This document shows, piece after piece, positions 46,237-56,369 of a stretch of DNA of 64,000 nucleotides. The notes beneath the pieces were generated by a model. That model made no database searches, was not told the DNA's origin, and saw only the letters and a list, made by a program, of their open reading frames with translations. The stretch is from Diabrotica undecimpunctata (taxonomy: Eukaryota > Arthropoda > Insecta > Coleoptera > Chrysomelidae). Every line of letters begins with the position of its first letter. The first letter of the stretch is position 1. Location of the stretch: the NCBI RefSeq assembly GCF_040954645.1, contig NC_092809.1:79000935-79064934 (forward strand), written 5' to 3'. Made by a program: the position numbers and the translations under genes.

Positions 46237-48395
46237 CTAATACTGATATTTTCTTATGAAAATTCGCACATTCTTTAAAATGATTGATTTTAATTCGAGA
46301 AAGGGCGTCTGCATTTTTGTTGGTTTTTCCCGGTTTAAGAATGATTTTATAATTGTATTCCTCAAGCTTGAGGCGCCATCTAGCTAGTCTGCTTCCAGGG
46401 TCTTTTATAGAAAATAACCAGGTAAGTGGACGGTGATCAGTTACTAGGGTGAATTTTCTTCCAAACAGATAGGGTCGGAAATGTTTTACAGCCCATACGA
46501 TGGCAAGAAGCTCTCGCTCAATGGTCGAATATCGTGTTTCAGCATTACACAGGGTACGTGAAGCATATGCTATAGGTAGATCCTTTCCAATGGGGCCTTG
46601 GGATAATATAGCGCCGATGGCGAATGCACTTGCATCTGTTGTGAGAACAAATGGTTCCTCAAAGTTTGGATAGGTCAGAATCGGGTCAGAAATTAAAGCG
46701 TTTTTCAAATCTTCAAAAGCTTGCCTGCAATCTGGATCAAAATTAAAAGAAACGTCTTTTTGGAGTAGTCTAGTGAGAGGTTTAGAGAGTTTGGCAAAAT
46801 TGGGGATAAAACGACGATAATAACCGGCTAGACCTAGGAAGGATTTTATGTCTTTCGGTGTTTTCGGTTCAGGAAATCGTTTAATACAGTCAGTCGACTT
46901 TTGAAGGGTTAGGCTTGACGCCATCTTCGGTAATGAGATGTCCGAGATACGCCACCTCTTTCCTGAGAAATTCACATTTATCAGGCTGGATTTTAAGATT
47001 AGCCTTTCGAAGACGTTTGAAAACTTCAGTAAGACGGGAAATGTGCTCGTGAATGGTAGGAGAGTATACTATAATGTCGTCCATGTAGACAAGACATCGT
47101 TCGTTCAAAATACCTAAAAGAATATTGTCCATGACACGCTGGAATGTGGATGGTGCATTTTTAAGTCCAAAAGGCATGCGAGTAAATTCATAGTGTCCGT
47201 TTTCAACGGAGAAGGCTGTTTTAGGAATGTCATTGGGATCGATTTCGATCTGATGAAACCCGGAGGCAAGATCAAGAGTTGTGAAATATTGACACTTTCC
47301 AAGCTGGTCTAAGAGATCGGAGATATTAGGAAGAGGGTATTTATCGTCAATGGTACATTCATTGAGCTTGCGGTAGTCTATTACTACTCGCCATTTTTGT
47401 TCTCCAGAAGAGTCCATTTTTTTGGGAACAACCCAAACAGGAGATGACCAAGGAGAAGTAGAGGGTCGGATGATACCTTCGTTGACCATCTTATTTACTT
47501 GAGATTTTACTTCCTCTTTGTGGACCTGAGGATATCTGTATGATTTCGTAAAAATGGGTTTGGCGTTATTAGTCTCAATTTGATGTTTAATCTCACTGGT
47601 AAAAGTGAGATTGTCTCCCTCTAAGTAAAATATGTCTTCATAATTTAAGCAAAGATTTGTAATAAGTTCTTGTTCTTCCTCGTTAAGATGTTCTGTTCGA
47701 AGTCGAGATTTGATTTTGTTGGTACGGTCAATTTTATCAGAACAATAATTTACCAAGTTATCGTTCGATTGGAAATTTAGGATAGGATAGTTTGAATAAG
47801 GTTCAATTACGATATCGGAAAAATCGATAATTTTGGGAATTGCGTTTGCATTTACTACGGATGTTAGAAATTCTCCTTTTTCATTTACGTGTACTAATGC
47901 GTTGGGGATATGGACTTTATCTTTTTCTTTTTTGTGCAAAATTGCATCTGTATTTGACAGATGACATGTTAACTTGAATATTTGCTCGGATCTAGGATCT
48001 ATTTTAATTTGGTTAGGGGGTTCATTGTTAAGCGAATTAGTTTCTACTTTGTAGAGAGGTAATGTTTTAAAGTTTGTGATAAGTTGTTTGTTTTTTATGT
48101 CTATTGTACATTCGTAATGTTCTAAAAAATCGAGGCCTAAGATTCCATCGAAATCAATATTTAAATTATGGATAAACACCTTATGGGGGTTTCCTACTTG
48201 AAACGGGACTAAAGTTGATTCAGTGACAAAAATCTTTTGGTCTGTAATACCTTGTATTGTAATTTTTTCGGAAAAACGTGGTTTGAAATTTTTCGCGGTA
48301 TTTTCTTTAAAGATAGAGATACCAGCACCGGTATCGATAAGTAATTTAAATGTATTCGATGCGTCTTTTATATAGTACAGGTTTTTAGAGTTCAC
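46237..48395 (-). pseudogene. pol: Ty3/gypsy pol: protease, RT, RNase H (element G2, upstream half)
   Basis: The minus-strand frame from about 48395 has the aspartic protease LLIDTGAGISIF, then RT (PSTSPWSSPVWVVPKK, DYRKLNECT, FGLKNAPSTFQRVM, VYMDDIIVYSP near 47060), then a 4-base duplication (CTGA) near 46890 that shifts the frame. RNase H follows (FVLTTDASAFAIGAILSQ; LVTDHRPLTWLF; KNADALSRI). It is interrupted at 46237 by the P-like element and continues at 36274. The pol frame overlaps the end of gag in a different frame, as is usual for gypsy elements that use frameshifting. Confidence 0.93.
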
Positions 48396-48409
48396 AGCAA
48401 GAAGAGGGC

Positions 48410-49720
48410 TCAGAGAAAATTCTGTTCTGGAAAGTTCAGAGATGTGTTCATGTCGTCCAAATTTAGAGTTTGAATCTGATTCTGTATTTGAGACAAAGAT
48501 TCGTTCATTGAACTGGTATTGTCTGGTGGGTGGTTCTGGTTCGGGACTGCGAGAAAATCCTGATAGTCTTGGCTATCAATTAAATCGAGTGATTGATCGA
48601 ATGAATGGTAATAATCAGGAGGTGAATAATTATTATTATCAGAGAAATCTTCGTATTGATAGCTTTCATCTGGAGCTGAAGAATAGTCATTAATATAGTC
48701 AGGTTCATAGTTAACGAAATGAGCTCTGTGCCTATCGTTTGAAAAATTAGGATTCTTATGGATTACAGAAGCGCGTACTTGTGAATTATTTTGATTTGGT
48801 GCGAATTGAGGTCTTTGTTGGTCATTGGGTCTATTGTTTTGGAAATTATTATTTGAACTGAAAGTTGGTCTCTGAAAGCCATTGTTTTGAGAGTTATTGA
48901 AGTTTTGATTGCTATTAAAATTTCGGGAACCGTTAAAATTATGGGAATTATTGGAATTTTGCGAGTTATTTTGGGATTGTCGAGATCGACATTCGTTGTA
49001 CGAGTGGCCCATACGTCCACAAAACGTGCATCTATGTAGTTGAAGGTTTGGTCTTCTGATGGGTTGATTGTTTTGATTGGGTTTTGAAGGATTGGGTCGA
49101 TTGATTTTCTGTACTTCGAAATAGGATAATTGTAACTCTCGTCTGATGCGGACTTGAGCTTCAAGAAGGTCTTTTGGATTACTAGCACGAATGATGTGAG
49201 CGATCCTTGGATCCAGGCCCGTCAATAATGTATTAAGCGCCATTGATTCGATTAAAACAATTTGTGCCTGTTTCTCTACAGCAGAGAGGTTAGATTTTTG
49301 TATGTTGGCATGCATTTTTGCATTAAGGACTTGGACACGATTGAGGAATGTAAGAGCCGATTCATTCGGAAGTTGTTTGACTCTCTGTAAATCTTGTATC
49401 AAAGAAGATAGGTCTCTAGTGTCCCCAAAATGAGAAGTAAGAAGCTGTTTGATTTCTAGATACGATAATGGATTTCTTGAACTTATAAGTTGTGCCGCTC
49501 TACCGCGTAATTTATTTTTTATGTGAATTACTAATAGTTGTTTTTGATCGCGAGTAGACATATTGTAGGCATAATCACAAGCATTTAAAAATATTTGATC
49601 GCCTTCAAATTCGGGTACGATAGAAAATATTTCAGATAATTTATAAGGTTCTATTTCAGACTGGTTCTCATTACGAGAAGCAGGACGAGGAGTGTTGCCG
49701 TTATCGTTCATGGTGGTCAA
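48410..49720 (-). CDS. gag: Ty3/gypsy Gag (element G2)
   Basis: Intact frame of 436 codons from ATG at 49720. The capsid-like part (residues 30-200) contains FEGDQIFLNACDYAY, GRAAQLISSRNPLSYLEIKQ and ALNTLLTGLDPRI. One zinc knuckle, CTFCGRMGHSYNEC, sits near residue 230, followed by a long Asn/Gln/Ser-rich low-complexity tail. It forms the particle that packages element RNA. Pol follows in another frame. Though the frame is open, the rest of the element is broken, so any product would be an orphan Gag. Confidence 0.9.
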   Translation of the reverse strand: MTTMNDNGNTPRPASRNENQSEIEPYKLSEIFSIVPEFEGDQIFLNACDYAYNMSTRDQKQLLVIHIKNKLRGRAAQLISSRNPLSYLEIKQLLTSHFGDTRDLSSLIQDLQRVKQLPNESALTFLNRVQVLNAKMHANIQKSNLSAVEKQAQIVLIESMALNTLLTGLDPRIAHIIRASNPKDLLEAQVRIRRELQLSYFEVQKINRPNPSKPNQNNQPIRRPNLQLHRCTFCGRMGHSYNECRSRQSQNNSQNSNNSHNFNGSRNFNSNQNFNNSQNNGFQRPTFSSNNNFQNNRPNDQQRPQFAPNQNNSQVRASVIHKNPNFSNDRHRAHFVNYEPDYINDYSSAPDESYQYEDFSDNNNYSPPDYYHSFDQSLDLIDSQDYQDFLAVPNQNHPPDNTSSMNESLSQIQNQIQTLNLDDMNTSLNFPEQNFL

Positions 49721-50303
49721 TAAATCAATAAACGAAATAGAAAAATAAAAAGGAAAAAAAAATAAAAATATAAGATTATGGATTGTTTAACTAAATAATT
49801 AATCAAATAGAAATATCAAATAATAAATCAAAATATCAAAATAATAAATCAAAATATCCGAAAAGTATTTTTCTAAGACAGTGTCTGATTAGCGGAATAA
49901 TCGACAAAAATAATCGTTTAATAAAAATAAAAATTGACGATTTGCAGAATAATCGCCAAGTATATAATTATTGAAGCAACTATCAAAAATATTCAATTAA
50001 TATTGGAATATCGAACAGTATGGTATAAATAATATGGTATAAAACAAAAATTATATTCGAGATGATTCAATATTAGACTTACATTAGTTCCAAAAACATG
50101 AAGTCGTCTTGTTCTCGACAGCTGTCTACCAGGGGCTTTACTTGGTGTTCCTTCCGTAGATTACTGCAAAGTTAGGACGCCGCTGCTTTTTTGGAGATTA
50201 TTGGTTCTTTTTCTGATTAAAGGATTAGAATCCACCGTTGTCAGTGAGTTCTTCCTTGTTCTGCCAACGTTCCAGATCCTACTGACTTTTGCGCCACTTT
50301 TTA
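49721..50303 (-). other. Leader of gypsy G2 with candidate primer-binding site
   Basis: Untranslated sequence between gag and the LTR. On the minus strand TGGCGCAAAAGTCAG (complement at 50287-50301) directly follows the LTR end, as a primer site would, since tRNA ends in CCA. I did not identify the tRNA. Confidence 0.6.
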
Positions 50304-50604
50304 TATCACGAAACACCTTTTTGACTTTTTAAAAATTAAATTTATTTCAAAATACAATAAACAAAGTTACGTGTTACAAATTTGATTATACTGTACTTAA
50401 GACTAAAGAAAAATGAATGAATATAAAGAGCGACAAGTGCTTTTATAATATTAGAAACTGCTGACTCAGTGGGAATATGCAAAAACCTTGGGTCCCGCTG
50501 ACTCTGCATGTGTACGGATCCTTATCGGCTCTGGTACTTGGAAGTAGAAACCTGATACCCTGGGAATCGTCGTGGTCAGCAACATTAGTTGGTACAATGC
50601 ATAT

Positions 50605-50607
<3 letters not shown>
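50304..50607 (-). repeat. Candidate 5' LTR of gypsy G2
   Basis: On the minus strand it would start TGTTATATGC at about 50607, next to a (TA)n tract, and end just before the primer site. The length (about 304 bp) is plausible, and it contains AATAAA-type signals. The 3' LTR has been lost, so the boundaries cannot be verified by comparison. Confidence 0.45.

Positions 50608-50608
<1 letters not shown>

Positions 50609-50672
<64 letters not shown>
50609..50672. repeat. (TA)n microsatellite at the left end of the Penelope pair
   Basis: Pure TA tract, followed by AGAAGTACTTGTGACTCG. The mirror image of this junction occurs at 58446-58464. Confidence 0.95.
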
Positions 50673-50674
<2 letters not shown>

Positions 50675-50825
50675 AAGTACTTGTGACTCGTTTGGAAAAA
50701 ATATATAAATGTTTTTGATGGGTTGGAGTCAATAAAAGGGGCTATTGGTTAACTATTTAATATCTCGAGCTTTCAATTGTGTTTACAATTCTTATCAAGA
50801 GCTGCTAAAAAAGACAAAATATCTT
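50673..50825 (-). repeat. Outer part of the left Penelope arm
   Basis: Reads as the reverse complement of 58330-58463, including GGGTTGGAGTCAATAAA and TCAATTGTGTTTACAATT. It is separated from the rest of the arm (56370 on) by an I-type LINE. Confidence 0.85.
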
Positions 50826-50983
50826 TTTTTTTTTTTATTTCAAATTACTCGGCTGCTGTGGCCATTGACACGAGGAACTGTATTACAGAAAACAATAAAT
50901 TAAGTTACATTGATATCTAAAAAAAAAATAAAATAAAAAACTAGCAGATGAATACAAAATTGAAATATAGATAGGTGGTACAA

Positions 50984-53900
50984 TTACAATAGGTGATATA
51001 ATTTACAGTTTTTAAGGAACTCTATCACATTAGACATATTGTTTTTGGAATTTAAGATATCACATAAACTTCCGTGGATACCATGTTTGATCCGTGCTGC
51101 TGCGTACTGGTTACATTCTACAAGTATATGGTGTACACTTAGACGGGAGTTGCAATATTGGCAGTTTGGAGGTTCTTCTGGGACCATCAGATATCCGTGG
51201 GTTAGCCGGGTGTGCCCAATTCTAAGCCTTCTAATGATGGTCTTCGATTTTCTTTTCGTAGAAAAAATTCTAGGTCCTAAAATGTTTGGTTGGATGGACT
51301 TTAGTTGGGTAGTGCACCTGTTCCATTGATTTTGCCACATTGAGGTAGATAACTTTTTAATTTTAATTATTATATCTTGAAACAATTGGCATTTTTCATC
51401 TGTAAGGTCAGAGCGACGTGCTTCATTTGCTGCGTGGTCAGCATTCTCATTTCCTTTTATACCAACATGTGAAGGATTCCATATCATCGAAACCGAAGTG
51501 TTGGATTTAGCAAGTGCTGTACATCTTTCGTGGATCTCCTTAACTAAAGGATTTGATGTGTAGATTTTTCTAATGGACTTTATGGATGATAATGAATCTG
51601 TACAGATTGCTAAGTTTTTGGTACCCTGCATTGGAACCTCTAGAGCTTTAAGTATAGCGTAGAGTTCTGCTGTGAATATACTGGTCATCTTGGGTAGTCT
51701 ATACATTGCTAGTCTGTTATTTGTGGAAGTAACAGCACATCCGACACTTTCTTCGTCTTTAGATGCATCTGTGAATATTATGTTATCAAACTTGCCTCTA
51801 TTAATTATGTCATTAAAAGTTTGTTTCATGAGTATCGTGGAGGTTTCCATTTTCTTATATCTGCACAAATTTACGTTAAAGTCAGGTAATATTTTTAGCC
51901 AAGGTGGAGTATTGGGCTGATTAATGGGGGTGGTAAGATTTAGGTCAAAATTTTCTAAGAGTGGCAATAGAAACTGTAGTGATGAATTGGCAGTAGCTCT
52001 ACTTTGTGCACCTGTTAATTGAAAATTTTTAATAAGTTGGAATGATATATTATTTGGGTTTGCAGAGACCTTAGCAAAATAGGAGTTTAGTAGACGTTGT
52101 CTTCTAATATTTAGAGGGGGTTCACACGATTCGACATATATGCTTTCTGTAGGGCTAGATCTGAAGGCTCCAATGCATATTCTTAATGAAGTGTTTTGAA
52201 TTGTATCTAGTGATTTTAAATAAGTTTTAGGGGCAGAAATATATAATATCGATTCATAGTCTAACTTAGATCTTATTAGGGCTCTGTATAAACTTAATAG
52301 GACTTCTTCTTCGGCTCCCCATTGTCGATTGGCTAGTGATTTTAAGAGATTTATATTTTTTGAGGCACTGGCTTTAGTTTTTTCTATATGTCTCTTCCAT
52401 GTTAATTTTTTGCCGAAAATTACCCCTAAAAATTTGTGATTTTCAACTACTTGTAGTGGATGCTCTTTTAATTTTATGAGTGGAAGAGTTTGTTTATATT
52501 TTTTGCTAAAGTTAATCACTTTAGACTTTGTAGGCGAGAAGCTAAAACCAATGTTGTTAGACCAGTGAGAAATGTTATCAATAGTATTTTGCAAAAGAGT
52601 GCTAGTGGAGCTTGTTACTTTACCCGAGCAGTAAATAACTAGATCATCCGCATAGATATTATGTTTGACAGGGGGTTGTACTAAGGAACTAAGGTCGTTA
52701 AGAAGCAGTAAAAATAAGGTAGTGCTGAGGACTGATCCTTGAGGTACTCCTGTCTCCAGGATATATGAGGGAGACATTTTACCATTTGCAGAAACTTTGA
52801 AACTTCTGTTAGTTAAAAAATTCTCAACAAATAGATATATGTTTCCAGATAAATTAGACTCTTTAAGTTTTTCTAGAATTGCCGGCCTTGATGCTGTGTC
52901 AAAAGCACTTTCTATGTCGAGTGAGACAGTTATAAGGTCGTTTCTATTAGAGAATGCTTCTATGATATCGGATTGAAGAGTGATAAGATTATCCATCGTG
53001 CAACGATTTGGACGAAATCCTGATTGAGCGGTATTGATAATATTATGTTTTTTAAGATACCAAAATAAGCGTTTGTTGACAATTTTTTCCAGGAGTTTGC
53101 AAAGTGTGCACGTTAATGAGATGGGTCTAAATGACATAGTTGTATTGGCAGAAGCATCATTTTTCTTGAGTGGGATTGTTAAAGCTTGTCGCCAAAGTGT
53201 TGGAAATTGGTTACCTAGCCATATGTTGTTGTAGAATTCTAGTAACTTTATTAGGGTACCTTCATGTAGATTTTTTAGGAATATCGATGGAATGCCATCC
53301 GGCCCTGCAGCACTGATCTTTAAGGAGTTAACAGCTTCGACTAATTCGTCGATTGTTAGTGGGAGATTGACAGGATGATCATTGGAATTTGGATTCTTAC
53401 GTACAACACATTTATTTTTTATGTTTGTTGGTCCAGTACAGTTGTTATCAAGTTTAGATTTATTTAAATAGTATTTGGCAAGTGTGTTTACAATCTGCTG
53501 GTCATCAGTTATGACATTGTTATTTTCTATAATGGCTGGAATTTTGTATGTTGTATATCTACCTTTCATCTGTTTTATTTTAGTCCATATTTGACTAGAA
53601 GGTGTGTCGGAAGTTATGCTACTGATGTATTTGTTCCATGAGTTCTTTTTGCTTTCTTTAACAATTCGCTTAGATTTAGCTCTTAGTTTTCTAAGATTTA
53701 TTATGTCCGCTTGGTTTCTAGTTTTACGATATCGGTTTAATGCTTTTTTACAATCTTTTACAGCTAGTTTACATGATTCATTCCACCACGGAACATATTT
53801 TTTGGAGGGATCAAAGTAGTATTTACCGATGCATTTTTCAGCAGAAGTTATAATACAATTAATCAACATGTTAAGATCTTCATCAGCAGAATTCGTAAAG

Positions 53901-54712
53901 GAGATTTCATTTGTTTGTTCCTTGACAATTAAGTTAAATAGATCCCAGTCAGCGTGAGCAATTTTCCACTTAATTTGGCTTTGTCTTTGTGAGTTATCAT
54001 TGTTAGAAATTAAAATGGGAAAATGGTTACTGCCGTAGAGACTTTCCAGTGTTTTCCATGTAAGATGAGTAGATAATTCTGGATTACATATGCTTAAATC
54101 AATGGAAGAGAGAGTACCTGTTTGAATATGAAAGTATGTGCTGCTTCCAGTGTTTAGAAAATTAAGGTTGGAATTGATTATGATATTTTCAATCATTTTA
54201 CCTCTACCGAAAGTATTACTGGAACCCCACATAGTGCTATGTGCATTAAAATCTCCAACTAAGATAAATGGTTCAGGAAGTTGGTTAGTTAGATTTGTAA
54301 TTTCGAGAGCTGTTAGGGTATAATAGGGAGGAATATATACGTTGCAAATTACGATTTTATTTGGACACCAAGCAGTAACGGCAACGGCTTCTAGAGTTGT
54401 TGTTAAGTGAAATTCTTGGTGAAATATATCTGTAGAAATAAATATGGAGCTCCCACTACTAGCCCGTGCGTGTGATGTTCGTATAAAGTGGTAGCCAACG
54501 TAATTTTTAAGGTATGGATTATGGTTTTTAGAGAAATTGGTTTCTTGCAAACAAATGAAATCGGGTGAAGTATCAGCAACAAGCAGTTGGAGATTTTCTA
54601 GATGGGGGTAAAACCCATCACAATTCCACTGGATTAAATTGAATGAGAAGAATATTAGAAGGGGGGATTTTTCAGTGCTGCGACCTTTGGGATCGATCGG
54701 AAAGGCACTCAT
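50984..54712 (-). CDS. I-type LINE ORF2: endonuclease, reverse transcriptase, RNase H
   Basis: 1242 codons, no stop. AP-type endonuclease at residues about 25-240: IQWNCDG, CLQETNF, VGDFNAHSTMWG, then a final GSNHFPI, where other clades have SDH. The RT follows: AAGPDGIPSIFLKNL, AQSGFRPNRCTMDNL, SLDIESAFDTASR, GVPQGSVLSTTLFLLLLNDL and YADDLVIYC near residue 686. RNase H starts with FTDASKDEE near 979, then CTDSLSSIKSI near 1036 and GNENADHAANEA near 1085. A C-terminal Cys/His motif, CQYCNSRLSVHHILVEC, is near 1184. It nicks target DNA and copies the element RNA in place. It starts within the probable end of ORF1. Confidence 0.95.
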   Translation of the reverse strand: MSAFPIDPKGRSTEKSPLLIFFSFNLIQWNCDGFYPHLENLQLLVADTSPDFICLQETNFSKNHNPYLKNYVGYHFIRTSHARASSGSSIFISTDIFHQEFHLTTTLEAVAVTAWCPNKIVICNVYIPPYYTLTALEITNLTNQLPEPFILVGDFNAHSTMWGSSNTFGRGKMIENIIINSNLNFLNTGSSTYFHIQTGTLSSIDLSICNPELSTHLTWKTLESLYGSNHFPILISNNDNSQRQSQIKWKIAHADWDLFNLIVKEQTNEISFTNSADEDLNMLINCIITSAEKCIGKYYFDPSKKYVPWWNESCKLAVKDCKKALNRYRKTRNQADIINLRKLRAKSKRIVKESKKNSWNKYISSITSDTPSSQIWTKIKQMKGRYTTYKIPAIIENNNVITDDQQIVNTLAKYYLNKSKLDNNCTGPTNIKNKCVVRKNPNSNDHPVNLPLTIDELVEAVNSLKISAAGPDGIPSIFLKNLHEGTLIKLLEFYNNIWLGNQFPTLWRQALTIPLKKNDASANTTMSFRPISLTCTLCKLLEKIVNKRLFWYLKKHNIINTAQSGFRPNRCTMDNLITLQSDIIEAFSNRNDLITVSLDIESAFDTASRPAILEKLKESNLSGNIYLFVENFLTNRSFKVSANGKMSPSYILETGVPQGSVLSTTLFLLLLNDLSSLVQPPVKHNIYADDLVIYCSGKVTSSTSTLLQNTIDNISHWSNNIGFSFSPTKSKVINFSKKYKQTLPLIKLKEHPLQVVENHKFLGVIFGKKLTWKRHIEKTKASASKNINLLKSLANRQWGAEEEVLLSLYRALIRSKLDYESILYISAPKTYLKSLDTIQNTSLRICIGAFRSSPTESIYVESCEPPLNIRRQRLLNSYFAKVSANPNNISFQLIKNFQLTGAQSRATANSSLQFLLPLLENFDLNLTTPINQPNTPPWLKILPDFNVNLCRYKKMETSTILMKQTFNDIINRGKFDNIIFTDASKDEESVGCAVTSTNNRLAMYRLPKMTSIFTAELYAILKALEVPMQGTKNLAICTDSLSSIKSIRKIYTSNPLVKEIHERCTALAKSNTSVSMIWNPSHVGIKGNENADHAANEARRSDLTDEKCQLFQDIIIKIKKLSTSMWQNQWNRCTTQLKSIQPNILGPRIFSTKRKSKTIIRRLRIGHTRLTHGYLMVPEEPPNCQYCNSRLSVHHILVECNQYAAARIKHGIHGSLCDILNSKNNMSNVIEFLKNCKLYHLL

Positions 54713-56044
54713 CGTCAGTTAGATCGCTTGATGAAATTGGGTCTGATAAACTTGTGGCTTCAGAGGATTCTAGTTGTAGTTGTTTTTTGATCTTTTTACT
54801 TAGACGGGTAAATCGGTTTTTTAAGGATCTATCTGAAAGATTTGGATATATAGTATGCAGGTTTAAAAGTAGACTTTTTACATCATCCGTGAGGTTTTTC
54901 GCTTCCGAATAAGGATCAGAATGTCCAAAACTATTTTCAAGGAAGAAAAAGAAATTGTCTATGGGTATTTTAAATGTTTGTGTGTTCTTTTTGTATGCTT
55001 CTTGGATTGTTCTCTTGGTGGATTCGGTTAATACTAATTCTGTTGGAGTATCAGGTTTGTGCTTTTTTTCTTAGCTTTGAGACCTTTTTTGGGGGAAGCT
55101 GATAGAGGAGGAAGCATATCTAACAATGGTTGAGCTTCTTTCTCAGGAATTTCAGGGCTTGTTAGTTCACTAGGAGTTTCTATTTCAGAGTGTCCTCGTT
55201 TTTGAGATATTTGTGTTATGTCAATTTGGTCTGATTGTGTTTCAGTGTTGGATTGAGTTTCAGTGTTGGAGTCTTTATTTTCGATTTGTGGCTCTTTGGC
55301 ATTATGTGTAGAGGGAGATGAAATTTTTACGGATGAGTTGGGGCTTGTTGGTATATATTCGGTTGGGATTGTATTGTCTGTTGGAGGATTTGGACAGTTG
55401 GAGGCTATATGTCCTGTTTGTTTACAGATAAAACAATGTACTTTATCTGTAGAAAGGAAGATTCTGTGTTCATTCCCTTCAAAGGAAATAAGTACTGATG
55501 TTTGTAATTCAAAATCTTCGGAGGGAGGGTATACGTAAACTTGGCGTCTGAAACTTAATACGTGTGAATATTCGTCCCCAGGAATGCCTGCTCTTAAATA
55601 GGATATAGGAGATACGATGCGAAGTCCAAGATTTTTAATGCTATTTTCAACTATGTCATGTGGTAAGAACGAAAATACATTAGATATAATTATTCTTTTA
55701 GCAGAGGAAATAAGTCTTCGGATATTTAAAGAAACATCTCCTATCTGTATTATGGGATATGAATCTATGAGCTGGTCAACAAGATTAGTGTTAGAAAGAT
55801 AGATACAAATGCGATTGTTTGATATCCTAGATACAAAGGAGACTTGTTTAGGGCCTATTATATCACCTATAGCTTTAACGTAATCGTACAATTTCAGATT
55901 TTCTTCGGCATGCATCACAATGGCTTGATGTTTGCTTGGGAAAGTTGGCCGTGGAATTGTTTTCGCTACTGATACATAGGATAAAACTTGGTTTTGTGTT
56001 TGAGACATATTTACTGTTTTGGTATTTGGTACGCCACTGCTCAT
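54672..56044 (-). CDS. I-type LINE ORF1: nucleic-acid-binding Gag-like protein, frame change near the end
   Basis: ATG at 56044 (MSSGVPNTKTVNM). A structured central region (RISNNRICIYLSNTNLVDQL; ISYLRAGIPGDEYS) precedes a CCHC knuckle, CFICKQTGHIASNC, near residue 205, then a Ser/Thr/Glu-rich region. The plain frame ends at 55034. A run of seven A (plus-strand T7, 55063-55069) lies just before this. In the -1 frame the text continues for about 130 codons (FKIPIDNFFFFLENSFG, SLKNRFTRLSKKIKK) to a stop at 54674-54672, overlapping the ORF2 start. The decayed copy I-2 has a similar segment, so the extension is probably genuine. Confidence 0.85.
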
Positions 56045-56369
56045 GTAGTCAAAAGCAATTGCGTTTTTAGTTGAAATTATAATTTCGCTTCTATGTGTTA
56101 TGGTAAAGTTTCAGCTTTTTATTCATTTTAAAATAAAAATAGATTGCCGGTTCTAAGGCAATCCTGTTTAAATTTTTTCTTTTGTGATTTTAATCAGTTG
56201 AAACAAAAAACAAACCTCAACTAGTAATGAGTGAATTATACATACATTTATTTGTAGTTGAAGGTACACTTATGTTCACTGTTTTTGCACTATGTTTTAG
56301 TAAGCACGACAAAATATAAAACGATGTTACTCGTTCGACACCTCGTAGTGGAATCCGACAAAATATCTT

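Larger units (their letters stand above)
50826..56356 (-). mobile_element. Full-length I-type LINE, 5.5 kb (copy I-1)
   Basis: GACAAAATATCTT occurs at 50813-50825 and 56357-56369, a 13-bp target duplication. The 3' end is A-rich (T-run at 50824-50836 on the plus strand). Two ORFs occupy the minus strand: ORF1 (one frame change) and a fully open ORF2 with endonuclease, RT and RNase H. The 5' leader is about 312 bp. It inserted into one arm of an inverted Penelope pair, so it is younger than that pair. RNase H after the RT favours the I group rather than Jockey. Confidence 0.93.
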
